This document shows, one piece after another, positions 10,001-17,340 of a DNA stretch of 64,000 nucleotides (positions are counted from its first letter, which is position 1; each line of letters starts with the position of its first letter). The translations under genes and the position numbers were made by a program. The notes below the pieces were generated by a model. It did no database searches. It was not told where the DNA came from and worked only from the letters and a program-made list of their open reading frames with translations. The DNA is taken from the NCBI GenBank assembly GCA_036736205.1, contig DAINMX010000003.1, forward strand, positions 1-64,000, read 5' to 3'. The stretch is from XYA12-FULL-58-9 sp001798605 (GTDB taxonomy: Bacteria; Myxococcota; XYA12-FULL-58-9).

Positions 10001-11205
10001 GCGGCGTCCGTGCGGAGCTGTTGCGCTCGACACCCTCCTTGGCGGTATTTCGCGTGCCGAGCAGTTTTGAGCTTCGCAATGTCAGTCCACTGAACTCCCC
10101 ACAGACGCTGCTCAACGTGACGGTGCGCGCCCACGGACGCATGTCTGGACCCGGTGCCACCAAGCTCGTTGTGTGGCCGCATTACCCGTCACGCCTCTTG
10201 TCGTCGGACTTCCAGTCAATGACATCTTGCGATGCCACTTCCGGATGCAGTGCTCCATCGACAATTTTGGATTCCCCCGTCGGGATCTTCACCGTGCGTT
10301 CAACAATGGGGGAGGGCGCAGGACTCACCAGGCTCCATCCGTTCTTCGCGACCATGACCTTCTTTGCCGGCACAGCGCCCGTGGAAGCCAAAGTCCTACC
10401 TGGGGGCCAACGAGCCATCGCCCACAATGGTGAGATACTCTTCGAGATACGATTGCCCGAGAGCTCGCCGCAACCGTCCATCGAACCTGAACGCCCCATC
10501 GATTGGCTCACAGCTCCCTTGGGGGCAATGGCCGCAGACCCGACCGGCCGTTATCTGGCGATTGATGCCAATGGCCCTAAGATCTTGTATGCCACGTCGG
10601 TGACTCCGACACCCATCACCCTGCCAACGGGGTTCATCAATCCCATCGAGGCCCTCGAGTTCTTTGCGAACGGCAACAACTTGGCTGTCGCAGGAATAAC
10701 CGGTCAGCTTGAGATCTTTCAGATCGAGCCTGTGGCACAGATCGCATCCCTCACCGTCATTGGCGACGACTGCCGGAGCGATCGCACGAAGCTCTTGGGT
10801 GTGTGGCCGAGAACAACTGGCGGCCGCAGCCTGGCCGGACTGCTCTACGACCAGGCATCCCAAACCCTGTCGTTGTTCAACGTCGAGGCGGCAGGCAATG
10901 GCTTTGAGCTCCGTTGCACAACCTCCGCCCACAGTGCCGACGGTCCGATCCTTTCCGCGGCCATGTCTCCCTACGGAGATTTTGTCGCAGTTCTCAGCGA
11001 TGATGGCACACAACATGTGGCGCTTCTCGACACCGAAGACCTCACGCGGGAGCTCGATTATCGGTGGGTCATGGATCAGGTCTTCGCAACCGTCCATGTG
11101 GCTCTCGGGTATTGGGACTACCAATCTCCGGTGCTGGTACTCGCAAACCCCTACGTCACCGAGATCATCCCTGTGATGATAACGCGAGGGAGTAGCCTTC
11201 CATGA
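7006..11205 (+). CDS. Giant lipoprotein (1399 aa) with beta-rich repeats and an IPT/TIG domain
   Basis: The ATG at 7006 gives MKKHSWFVKVSWIAIAAAC, a lipoprotein signal with cysteine at 19. The open frame extends back to 6880 but that leader is polar and lacks a signal. The body is beta-rich. The first 400 residues resemble Ig-like/carboxypeptidase-regulatory modules (a truncated CPPPD head and PLATLQLEPPFIVDTAAPETITV). A middle part contains a CARDB-like stretch. Residues about 640-960 and 1060-1399 look like beta-propeller blades. An IPT/TIG domain lies near residues 968-1018 (IEPRAAQPGQEVVVFGSGF). No enzyme motif is seen. Its stop overlaps the start of the TPR-barrel gene by four bases (ATGA), so the two are translationally coupled. 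I infer a surface-exposed or periplasmic lipoprotein handled by the downstream barrel. Confidence 0.75.
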   Translation: MKKHSWFVKVSWIAIAAACSPPPDLVSTTLRLEMPQLAGSLFDYVEVSATQGHSTITRIPDAEGLVRLSILAGVETRLTATTFAVDDNRWRSFEGTHIFLPQAGQNDIEIEPQAVALRQGSVVPILIDASTGESVSWERPIPLTITDEATGHHNDDESFTTHVTFEIPQGRSLTASLIRPDTAEAFSIDLGLYDDAVAREIPLGDAPALPVPFSVATNDPLAIDLTAELNAAPQFPLQCAIASSCDIPDDRWGACDTLMLGDVAGDRTVNVVIRYAEIPALGCTQAVLQVDVTPPLATLQLEPPFIVDTAAPETITVTLNPSEALDVESLTLMAEDESQGRYACTTFVESTTGTGTPTYSCVLTISSWQPTQGNIEISVTGTDARGNPFAPEPRQVLRHHADPPSGLLVVGVRTFPPNPSPGSDSMLLGIDVVNLSTQPAPQNWLCNLQPDFDSLIFSIAGEPSTDFQWWFDGGPFIARLPPSTLDAPIVETLWVPIHLSGQLSPGIIEVQMKVAGFRSDRQCYDWIEDALSPPSSGLTFALVDMPLQWLGNPLGIAVELWGATNISPPFVGGPTPSNPFDYTFASSNPLVNAMDGGSEGGLRGLAPGQADLTVSAPFGEGESATARVEVSPPPSVLALQNDRLTVLTPTSSETLVIADDIGTLFRVLWEPITDTIVVLGQTGIQRFPAVEASTITNPCGVDTVVDGQIIAATDGSRPGVALLARLADGSPLLCEVGFDAWHANAALPFALDPDAVCSGATVLLSDPLTGWYTILGDGCAARYATSADGLLEGPRADLGIQEVNVHRAALDPYGNFAAFVATGGVAGGWQLGFSLDRGAPWILAPGRLIDGVGDLTIDPATGATYVALHSWSQLYTEPLTSVVRINERLVNEGPSASGDIAVVSGEDLSRLAIDTGNRILYAAVNSWLTREVRVVGLDDLGSINWSTRLALPAGGYIVDLAIAGPQVVGIEPRAAQPGQEVVVFGSGFAGGNHDEVYVGGVRAELLRSTPSLAVFRVPSSFELRNVSPLNSPQTLLNVTVRAHGRMSGPGATKLVVWPHYPSRLLSSDFQSMTSCDATSGCSAPSTILDSPVGIFTVRSTMGEGAGLTRLHPFFATMTFFAGTAPVEAKVLPGGQRAIAHNGEILFEIRLPESSPQPSIEPERPIDWLTAPLGAMAADPTGRYLAIDANGPKILYATSVTPTPITLPTGFINPIEALEFFANGNNLAVAGITGQLEIFQIEPVAQIASLTVIGDDCRSDRTKLLGVWPRTTGGRSLAGLLYDQASQTLSLFNVEAAGNGFELRCTTSAHSADGPILSAAMSPYGDFVAVLSDDGTQHVALLDTEDLTRELDYRWVMDQVFATVHVALGYWDYQSPVLVLANPYVTEIIPVMITRGSSLP

Positions 11206-12446
11206 CCTTTCTATTTTTGACCTTGGCACTTGCCACCGCTGAAGATGACGCACTTCCCTTTCTTGAGGAGGCCAAGATTGCGCTGGAACAGAACCGCCTG
11301 CCCGCAGCCGCAGCCGCTCTCGAGGACGCGCTTGCCATCGACTCAGAGAACATTGACGCCTTGGAGGCATCCGCGTTGGTGGCCCTGCACCGCGGACAAC
11401 CCGAGCAAGCGATCGCGTTGTTGGAGCGCTTGCTCAAACTCGACCGACACAACGACGACGCAATGGTCACACTGGCCCGGGCACTGTGGCATACGGGAAA
11501 CCCCGAGAAGGCCCAGGACGTTCTCGACAGTGTTTTGGCTCGGCACCCATCGTACCTCGCGGCACTCGAGTTGCAAAGAGACGTCCGCAGCCAGCCAGCA
11601 CCGAAGCAATCGTCGTGGAACCCAACTTTGCGGGTCGGCATGGCGTTGGTCTACGACTCCAATGTCAGCCTGGATCCTGATTTGGTGCCTGATGTCCCCA
11701 ATCGACAGGCGACCCTGGCGAATATCGACGCCGGTGTTGCCCTTGATTACCGCGAGGCTTTGACCGTGATCGCTCGCCTCAACAGCTTCATGCCTCTGCA
11801 CAAACAGGACGAAGTGGGCGACCTCACACCCACCACCCTCACTGCGGGTGTTATGGGTAGACTCAACTCCGGTCGACTGCAGACAGCCATCGATTTGCGT
11901 TACGAAGAGCTGTTCACCAATCTTTTCGACAATCACCTACAACGAACCCTCAATCCCAACATCTGGGCGGCCTATCCGCTGGGCAAAATGAACCGACTGA
12001 GATTGCTCGTGGGTGCTGATCTGCGCCTCCCCGAGGAAGATTTTGCTCCTGACAGCAACACCACAATCAAAGGAGCGGTGCGGGACGACATCTCGCTCGA
12101 CAAACTGTCGCTGACACTGGACGTCACGGGCCGCTACAACACCGGAGGCAGCGACCCAACTGATGCGCTGAACCTTCGCTCCAACTTCAAGGAAGTCGGA
12201 GGGACGATCCTTGCCCAGTATCCATTGAGTGACAACTTGCACGGCTTCCTGCTCGTCACCGCCCAGGGACGAGAATTTGAACAAGGCCTCAAAGAATCAA
12301 CCTACAACGGAGTGCTCGGCTTGACCTTGAGCCTCGAGTCTATCCAGCTCTTTGCTGAATATGGGTATGCAACCAATCTTTCCAGCAAGGTGCGATCCTA
12401 CGATCGCCACCAAGCCACCGTCGGCGTCCGCGCCACCTACAATTGA
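11202..12446 (+). CDS. TPR plus outer-membrane beta-barrel protein, Slam-like (surface lipoprotein assembly modifier type)
   Basis: A short signal peptide (about 1-13) is followed by three to four TPR helices-turn-helices (about residues 18-125: AKIALEQNRLPAAAAALEDAL and following) and then a C-terminal barrel of about 280 residues. The barrel begins with RVGMALVYDSNVSLDPD, the Y-D-S-N-V signature that opens the barrel of DUF560/Slam-type proteins. The remainder alternates amphipathic strands such as LRSNFKEVGGTILAQYPL. Characterised Slam proteins move lipoproteins to the cell surface. Here a giant lipoprotein is encoded immediately upstream with a 4-base overlap, which fits that role, but the family match is by eye. 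Confidence 0.7.
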   Translation: MTFLFLTLALATAEDDALPFLEEAKIALEQNRLPAAAAALEDALAIDSENIDALEASALVALHRGQPEQAIALLERLLKLDRHNDDAMVTLARALWHTGNPEKAQDVLDSVLARHPSYLAALELQRDVRSQPAPKQSSWNPTLRVGMALVYDSNVSLDPDLVPDVPNRQATLANIDAGVALDYREALTVIARLNSFMPLHKQDEVGDLTPTTLTAGVMGRLNSGRLQTAIDLRYEELFTNLFDNHLQRTLNPNIWAAYPLGKMNRLRLLVGADLRLPEEDFAPDSNTTIKGAVRDDISLDKLSLTLDVTGRYNTGGSDPTDALNLRSNFKEVGGTILAQYPLSDNLHGFLLVTAQGREFEQGLKESTYNGVLGLTLSLESIQLFAEYGYATNLSSKVRSYDRHQATVGVRATYN

Positions 12447-12455
12447 GGTGACATC

Positions 12456-13226
12456 ATGATACCGATCACATTGCTTTTTGCCCTGACCGTTCAAGACCCC
12501 GCAACCGCAATCTCCGTCATTGGCCAGGTGGAAGTCGACACCGGCAAGAACATGATCGCCCTGCAACGCTTTGATGAGGTGGATGAGGGCACGACAATCA
12601 TCACCCACGATGACTCCTTTGCAACGTTGCGCCTGCCGTCGGGATCGCAATTGCGACTCGCCCCCAACACGCAGGTGCGACTCGGCACCGTGACCTTGCG
12701 ACAACCAGCATCGAACCGCACCACCAAGCTCAAGCTCAAGGTGGGCCGAATCTGGGCTGGCGTGATGGGTCTTTTCGGCAACGAAGCGAGTTTCGAGGTC
12801 ACCACCACCAACGCCGTCGCTGGTGTGCGCGGTACCGCATTTTGGGCAGCGGTGGACGGGCAAGGGGAGCGCTTCGTCGTCGATCACGGCAGCCTCAAGA
12901 TCGGACTCGGGGACACATCCCTCGCCCTCGACGGACCGGGTGCCGTGGCCGACATCACCGGTGGCCAGTTGCAGCCACTGTCGCGGATGAGCCGACTTGA
13001 CGTCGCGGCGCTGCGCAACCTCACCGGTGGCCCCGGTGCCAGCCTACATTACCGCTTCAACAGCAACGTGGGCCGCAGTCTGACTCCCTTTGCCAGCACC
13101 AGGAAGAGCCCCAGCTTCGCCGCACCTGACATCGTGAAAGATGGCCCCCTTGGCGTGGCATCGGTATCGGATCAGCTGCGTGGCGGGGCCGACATCATTG
13201 TTCGGGTCATACCACCGACGGAATAA
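12456..13226 (+). CDS. FecR-domain secreted protein
   Basis: 256 residues with an N-terminal signal (MIPITLLFALTVQDPATA). A FecR domain spans about residues 18-130: D-x-G-T-T-I-x-T, S-x-A-T-L-R-L-P-S-G-S-Q-L-R-L-A-P-N-T, then a strand-rich VGRIWAGVMGLFG and the typical T-x-x-A-V-A-G-V-R-G-T-A-F. The C-terminal 110 residues carry no known domain and are polar. There is no sigma-factor or transmembrane anti-sigma segment, so this is not a FecI/FecR regulator but a stand-alone FecR fold, as found in envelope operons. A GAGGTG site lies five bases before the ATG, and the gene follows the barrel gene by nine bases, so it belongs to the same operon. Confidence 0.75.
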   Translation: MIPITLLFALTVQDPATAISVIGQVEVDTGKNMIALQRFDEVDEGTTIITHDDSFATLRLPSGSQLRLAPNTQVRLGTVTLRQPASNRTTKLKLKVGRIWAGVMGLFGNEASFEVTTTNAVAGVRGTAFWAAVDGQGERFVVDHGSLKIGLGDTSLALDGPGAVADITGGQLQPLSRMSRLDVAALRNLTGGPGASLHYRFNSNVGRSLTPFASTRKSPSFAAPDIVKDGPLGVASVSDQLRGGADIIVRVIPPTE

Positions 13227-13256
13227 CACCAATCACGGCACAAGAGGAATCATCCG

Positions 13257-14372
13257 ATGCACGACTCCCGCATGCAGAAACTGGCCAAGAATCTCATCAA
13301 GTATTCCTGCCGCATCAAAAAGGGCGAAAAGATACTCATCGAAGCCACAGACATTCCCGATGAGATGGTTGCCCTCCTCGTCCGCGAGGCAGCAAATGCC
13401 GGCGGAATTCCGTTGGTCACGGTAAAACACAACAAGATCCTGCGCGAGTTGTTCCGCAATGCCAAGAAAGAAGGGATGGAGCTTGCTGGTGAGGTGGAAC
13501 GCTTCCGCATGGAGAAGGTGCAGGCCTACATCGCCTTGCGCGGCTCCAACAACATCAACGAGTTCGGTGACGTACCCGCCGACAAGCTAAAGCTTTTCCA
13601 AACCCACTGGATGAAACCGGTGCACTTGGAGGTGCGGGTTCCCAAAACTAAGTGGGTGGTATTGCGATGGCCATCCTCGGCGATGGCACAACAGGCAAAA
13701 ATGTCTACAGAGGCTTTCGAAGACTTCTACTTCTCCGTCTGCAACCTCGACTACACCAAAATGGGGCAAGCGATGCAGCCTTTGAAAGACCTCATGGAGA
13801 AGACAGACAAAGTCCGCATCGTCGGTCCAGGCACCAACCTGCGCTTCTCCATCAAGGACCTGCCGGCCATCCCATGTGACGGACAGCTCAACATTCCCGA
13901 CGGCGAGGTGTTCACCGCTCCCGTTCGAGAGTCAGTGAACGGCACCATTCGTTACAACACCCGTAGTCTCTATCTCGGAACGGAGTTCTCAGACCTCGAG
14001 TTCACCATCAAGAATGGTAAGATCACCAAATTCAAGGGCAACCCTGCCGACCGCCTGGTTGAGGTTCTCAACTCCGACGAAGGTGCCCGCTACTTTGGCG
14101 AGTTTGCCATCGGTGTGAATCCCTTCGTCACCAAACCAATGCTGGATACACTCTTCGACGAGAAGATCGCAGGCTCCATCCATCTCACCCCAGGTAACGC
14201 CTATGACGAGGCTGACAACGGCAATCGCTCACAAGTGCACTGGGACCTGGTGCTCATTCAAACCCCCGAGTGGGGCGGCGGTGAGATCTACTTCGACGGC
14301 AAGTTGATCCGTAAGAACGGACTGTTCGTGCCCAAAGCTCTCAAACCCCTCAATCCTGAGAATCTCGCATAG
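13257..14372 (+). CDS. M29-family aminopeptidase (AmpS/AmpT type)
   Basis: A 371-residue thermophilic-type metallo-aminopeptidase. Recognisable blocks are an N-terminal CRIKKGEKILIEATD (the family's V-x-x-G-E opening), GTNLRFSIK, IPDGEVFTAPVRESVNG (first metal-ligand Glu), ARYFGEFAIGVNP (second Glu), AGSIHLTPGNAYDEADNG (His ligand) and SQVHWDLV (His and Asp ligands). All expected ligands are present, so it should be active. There is no signal peptide, so it is cytoplasmic. It is 30 bases after the FecR gene; co-transcription is possible but the function is unrelated. It has an AGAGG-like ribosome site. It converges on the ROK kinase gene. Confidence 0.9.
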   Translation: MHDSRMQKLAKNLIKYSCRIKKGEKILIEATDIPDEMVALLVREAANAGGIPLVTVKHNKILRELFRNAKKEGMELAGEVERFRMEKVQAYIALRGSNNINEFGDVPADKLKLFQTHWMKPVHLEVRVPKTKWVVLRWPSSAMAQQAKMSTEAFEDFYFSVCNLDYTKMGQAMQPLKDLMEKTDKVRIVGPGTNLRFSIKDLPAIPCDGQLNIPDGEVFTAPVRESVNGTIRYNTRSLYLGTEFSDLEFTIKNGKITKFKGNPADRLVEVLNSDEGARYFGEFAIGVNPFVTKPMLDTLFDEKIAGSIHLTPGNAYDEADNGNRSQVHWDLVLIQTPEWGGGEIYFDGKLIRKNGLFVPKALKPLNPENLA

Positions 14373-14409
14373 AAGAATCCATCGAAAACACGAAATAATA
14401 AGCGCTCCA

Positions 14410-15378
14410 TCAACTCAGTTGTGAGCGGGCGTAGGCTATGGCTCCTAAAGCAACGGCGTCATCGCCGAGCTCGGAGAGGACGAGCTTGACGTCGCCGAAT
14501 GCGACTTCGGGGAAAGTCGCGGCCTTGGCGGACTTGCGAATGGACTCCAACATTTCCTCACCCAAGGCTTCCAGGACGCCACCACCGAGGACAATGACTT
14601 CGGGTCCCAGAAGAGTGATGAGGTTTGCTACCCCGAGTCCAAGATACCACGCCACTTCGCCAACAGCCTCTCGCACAACTTCATCTCCCGCAGCGTATAC
14701 TCGAGCCAAAATGCCGCTGCGGACATTTCGCAGATCGAGCCCTTCTTCCTCCTGCAGCAACGAAAAGCGACCGTTCTTTTCGATCTCGGTACGCAGGCGA
14801 TTGCCCATGCCCGTCTTCGATGCATACGCCTCGAGACAGCCTATGTGGCCACAGCCGCACTTGCGGCCCTTGGCCTCAATGATCATGTGGCCTACTTCGG
14901 CAGCCAGGTGGTGCGGACCGCGCACCATCTCTCCCCCAAGGACAATGCCACCACCGAGCCCCGTTCCAACGAACAACCCCACGAGACTCTGACTCCCTTG
15001 CCCCACCCCGTAGACAAACTCTCCGAGGGTGCCCAGGTTGCAATCGTTCTCCGCAACCACCGGTCTTGGAATGCATTTCATGAGACTAGCGGCCAGCGCC
15101 GCATCACTCCAACCGAGATTGGTCGCATTCACCGCTGTACCATCGGGGCGAATAGGGCTGGGGGCACCCACACCAACAGCCTCAAGGTCCCCGATTGCAA
15201 CATTGGCTTCGCTGCAGGCCTTCTCCAGCACTGCCGCGACCCGTTGCATCACGACGTCGAATCCCTTTTTTCCCTTCGACTTTTTTCTAGCTCGTGCCAG
15301 AACTTTTCCATCAGCGGTGGCGATCACCGCATGCAGCTTGGTTGCGCCAATATCGACCCCACCGAACAGTCCACCCAT
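14410..15378 (-). CDS. ROK-family sugar kinase (glucokinase-like)
   Basis: A 322-residue ROK protein. It has an N-terminal phosphate-binding loop GVDIGATKLHAV, catalytic Asp in the VAENDCN segment, VGTGLGGGIVLGGEMVRG, E-V-G-H in LAAEVGHMII, and the ROK zinc site C-G-C-G-H-I-G-C-L-E. All are present, so an active ATP-dependent hexose (glucose or related) kinase is likely. I chose the start at 15378 because GGGAGAG lies six to seven bases upstream; in-frame starts further out (15393, 15420) lack this. It is divergent from ppx, and convergent with the M29 peptidase. The sugar specificity cannot be read from sequence, so I leave the symbol empty. Confidence 0.88.
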   Translation of the reverse strand: MGGLFGGVDIGATKLHAVIATADGKVLARARKKSKGKKGFDVVMQRVAAVLEKACSEANVAIGDLEAVGVGAPSPIRPDGTAVNATNLGWSDAALAASLMKCIPRPVVAENDCNLGTLGEFVYGVGQGSQSLVGLFVGTGLGGGIVLGGEMVRGPHHLAAEVGHMIIEAKGRKCGCGHIGCLEAYASKTGMGNRLRTEIEKNGRFSLLQEEEGLDLRNVRSGILARVYAAGDEVVREAVGEVAWYLGLGVANLITLLGPEVIVLGGGVLEALGEEMLESIRKSAKAATFPEVAFGDVKLVLSELGDDAVALGAIAYARSQLS

Positions 15379-15447
15379 CGTTGTCTCTCCCATGTCTGTG
15401 CCCCGCGGCAGATTGACCAACCGCCTGGAGTGTGAATACCTCGTTCC

Positions 15448-17323
15448 ATGGTCACACCATCATCCCATGGAAACGCCCCGATCACGGCCAAGCCCCCCGT
15501 CGTGGCTACCTCACCCGTNNNNNNNNNNNNNNNNNNNNNNNNNNNNNNNNNNNNNNNNNNNNNNNNNNNNNNNNNNNNNNNNNNNNNNNNNNNNNNNNNN
15601 NNNNNNNNNNNNNNNNNNCGTGGCCACCTCACCCGTCGTGGCCACCTCACCCGTCGTGGCCACCTCACCCGTCGTGGCCACCTCACCCGTCACTGCCAGG
15701 TCCCCCGTGGCAGCCGACTCCGGCAGTTGGACTACCACGGACCACACCGCAGCAGAAGTTTTCAAGACCGTCGCCGCCATTGACATCGGTTCCAATGGCA
15801 TACGAATGGTCATCGGCGAGGCCTCTCACCAGGGCGCGGTGGAGATCCTCGAGCAGCTCAACCGCACGGTTCGCTTGGGGCAAGACTCCTTTCGACGCGG
15901 CAAGATTAGCAGCCGCACCATGCGTGCCACGGTCAATATCCTGCGCGACTATCGCCGTCTGCTGGATTTTTACCGAGTCGACACTGTGCGCGCGGTGGCC
16001 ACGTCAGCGGTGCGAGAGGCGAGCAATGCTGACAACTTTGTAGACCGCGTTTTGGTCGCCACAGGAATAGAGGTGGAGGTCATCGACACGTCGGAGGAGA
16101 GCCGTCTCAATCTTACGGCCCTGCGCCAAATTGTTGGGAATACCCTCGACATAAACAAGAGCTACACATTGATCGCTGATGTGGGTGGGGGCAACACGCT
16201 CTTGACCGTTCTCAAGAACGGCGAGATCGCCGATTCCAAGAGCCTGCAACTTGGCTCCATTCGCCTCCTGGAGACGATTGCCGACAATGAGTCTGGTAAT
16301 CGAGCCGTCGACCTCATCGCACAGCAAGTCACCAACATCATCGCCTCGGTCACTACCTCCTTGCACCTCGAGAAGGTCCGAGCCCTGGTCATTGCCGGCG
16401 GTGACGCCCGTTTTGCAGCACGACACCTCGGAAAACAGACCGATTCGCCCAATCTCCGTTCCATCAGTCGCGCTGACCTCAACATGCTGGTGAGAAAACT
16501 TCGGGCCATGGGGCCCGGCGATATTGCCAAAGAATATGGCGTCCCGTTTGTCGATGCAGAAACTCTCGTCCCCGCGTTGTTGGTCTACCACGCTCTTCTG
16601 CTCACGACGCAGGCGCCACGGGCTCTGGTCTCGCAAATCACCATGCGCGATGGGTTGATCATTGACCTCGCGCGCTCGGCCGCGGGTTACGAAGATCAGG
16701 TTCTTGCAGAGGGGGTCATCCACTCAGCACAGGCGCTGTCGGAGAAGTACCTCGCGGCTCCAGACCACGCCGCTCACGTTGCCAGCCTCTCCGTACGCCT
16801 CTTCGATGAACTCAAGACTGAGCATGGACTCGGCCCCCGTCATCGGTTGCTCTTGCGAGTCGCAGCGCTCTTACATGAGGTTGGCGGGTTCGTCGGTAGC
16901 CGCGCGCACCACAAGCACAGTTATTATCTCGTCGCCAACTCCGAGATTTTTGGCCTCACCCGTGCGGAAACCTTGGTTGTTGCCCACATCGCCCGCTACC
17001 ACCGCCGCGGCTCTCCAAAGAACACCCACATCGAGTACATGGGCCTACCCCGAGAGTCCCGCATGGTCGTCAGCAAATTGGCCGCGCTGCTCAGAGTGGC
17101 CGACGCCCTCGACCGCGCACATACCCAGCAGTTCCGCGAGTTTGACTGCGAACGCAGCGACGATGAATTTGTCATTCGCCCCAGGGGCGTCGCCGACCTC
17201 ACCCTGGAACGCCAGGCTGTCAATTCCAAGGGTGATTTGTTCGATGAGGTGTATGGGATGCGAGTGCGATTGGAAGAAGGCGTTCCCACTGGCAAAGAGC
17301 GCCGATCCAAAACCAGGCACTAA
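15448..17323 (+). CDS. ppx: Exopolyphosphatase / guanosine pentaphosphatase family (Ppx/GppA) with repeat-bearing N-terminus, interrupted by a gap
   Basis: Hydrolyses phosphate from polyphosphate ends or pppGpp. After the gap, a Ppx/GppA domain opens with VAAIDIGSNGIRMVIGE (the ASKHA phosphate-1 motif). It continues with VRAVATSAVREASN, E-E-S-R, the phosphate-2 loop ADVGGGNTLL and a C-terminal HD-type domain with LRVAALLHEVGGF and AHHKHSYYL. The N-terminus is unusual: the ATG at 15448 begins MVTPSSHGN and runs into VVATSP repeats that resume, in a different computed frame, after the N run. If the gap is a multiple of 18 bases the frame is intact. The stop lies 17 bases before ppk, so the two form a polyphosphate operon. 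The weak point is the start, which has no good ribosome site. Confidence 0.82.
15500..15688. repeat. 18-bp tandem repeat (encodes VVATSP) bracketing the assembly gap
   Basis: One unit (15500-15516, GTC GTG GCT ACC TCA CCC) precedes the gap and four near-identical units (GTC GTG GCC ACC TCA CCC) follow it at 15619-15688. The left flank ends in the first two bases of a unit and the right flank begins with its third, so the phase is preserved. The real array is longer than what is shown. Confidence 0.9.
15519..15618. other. Assembly gap (100 N)
   Basis: Exactly 100 undetermined bases inside a tandem repeat. The round number indicates a scaffolding placeholder, not a measured length. Because 100 is not a multiple of 18 or 3, the placeholder creates an artificial frameshift in ppx. 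Confidence 0.98.
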
Positions 17324-17340
17324 CACTCTCGAGGATTTTC

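Noticed and set aside
10396..11370. 324-codon minus-strand frame
   Set aside because: Lies wholly opposite the giant lipoprotein and the start of the barrel gene, whose signal peptide, domains and codon use are better supported.
15029..17323. Long plus-strand open frame of 764 codons covering the ROK kinase and ppx
   Set aside because: Its first third is antisense to the ROK kinase, and its frame through the gap depends on the arbitrary 100 N. Only the part after the gap is real (ppx); the start is placed at 15448 instead.
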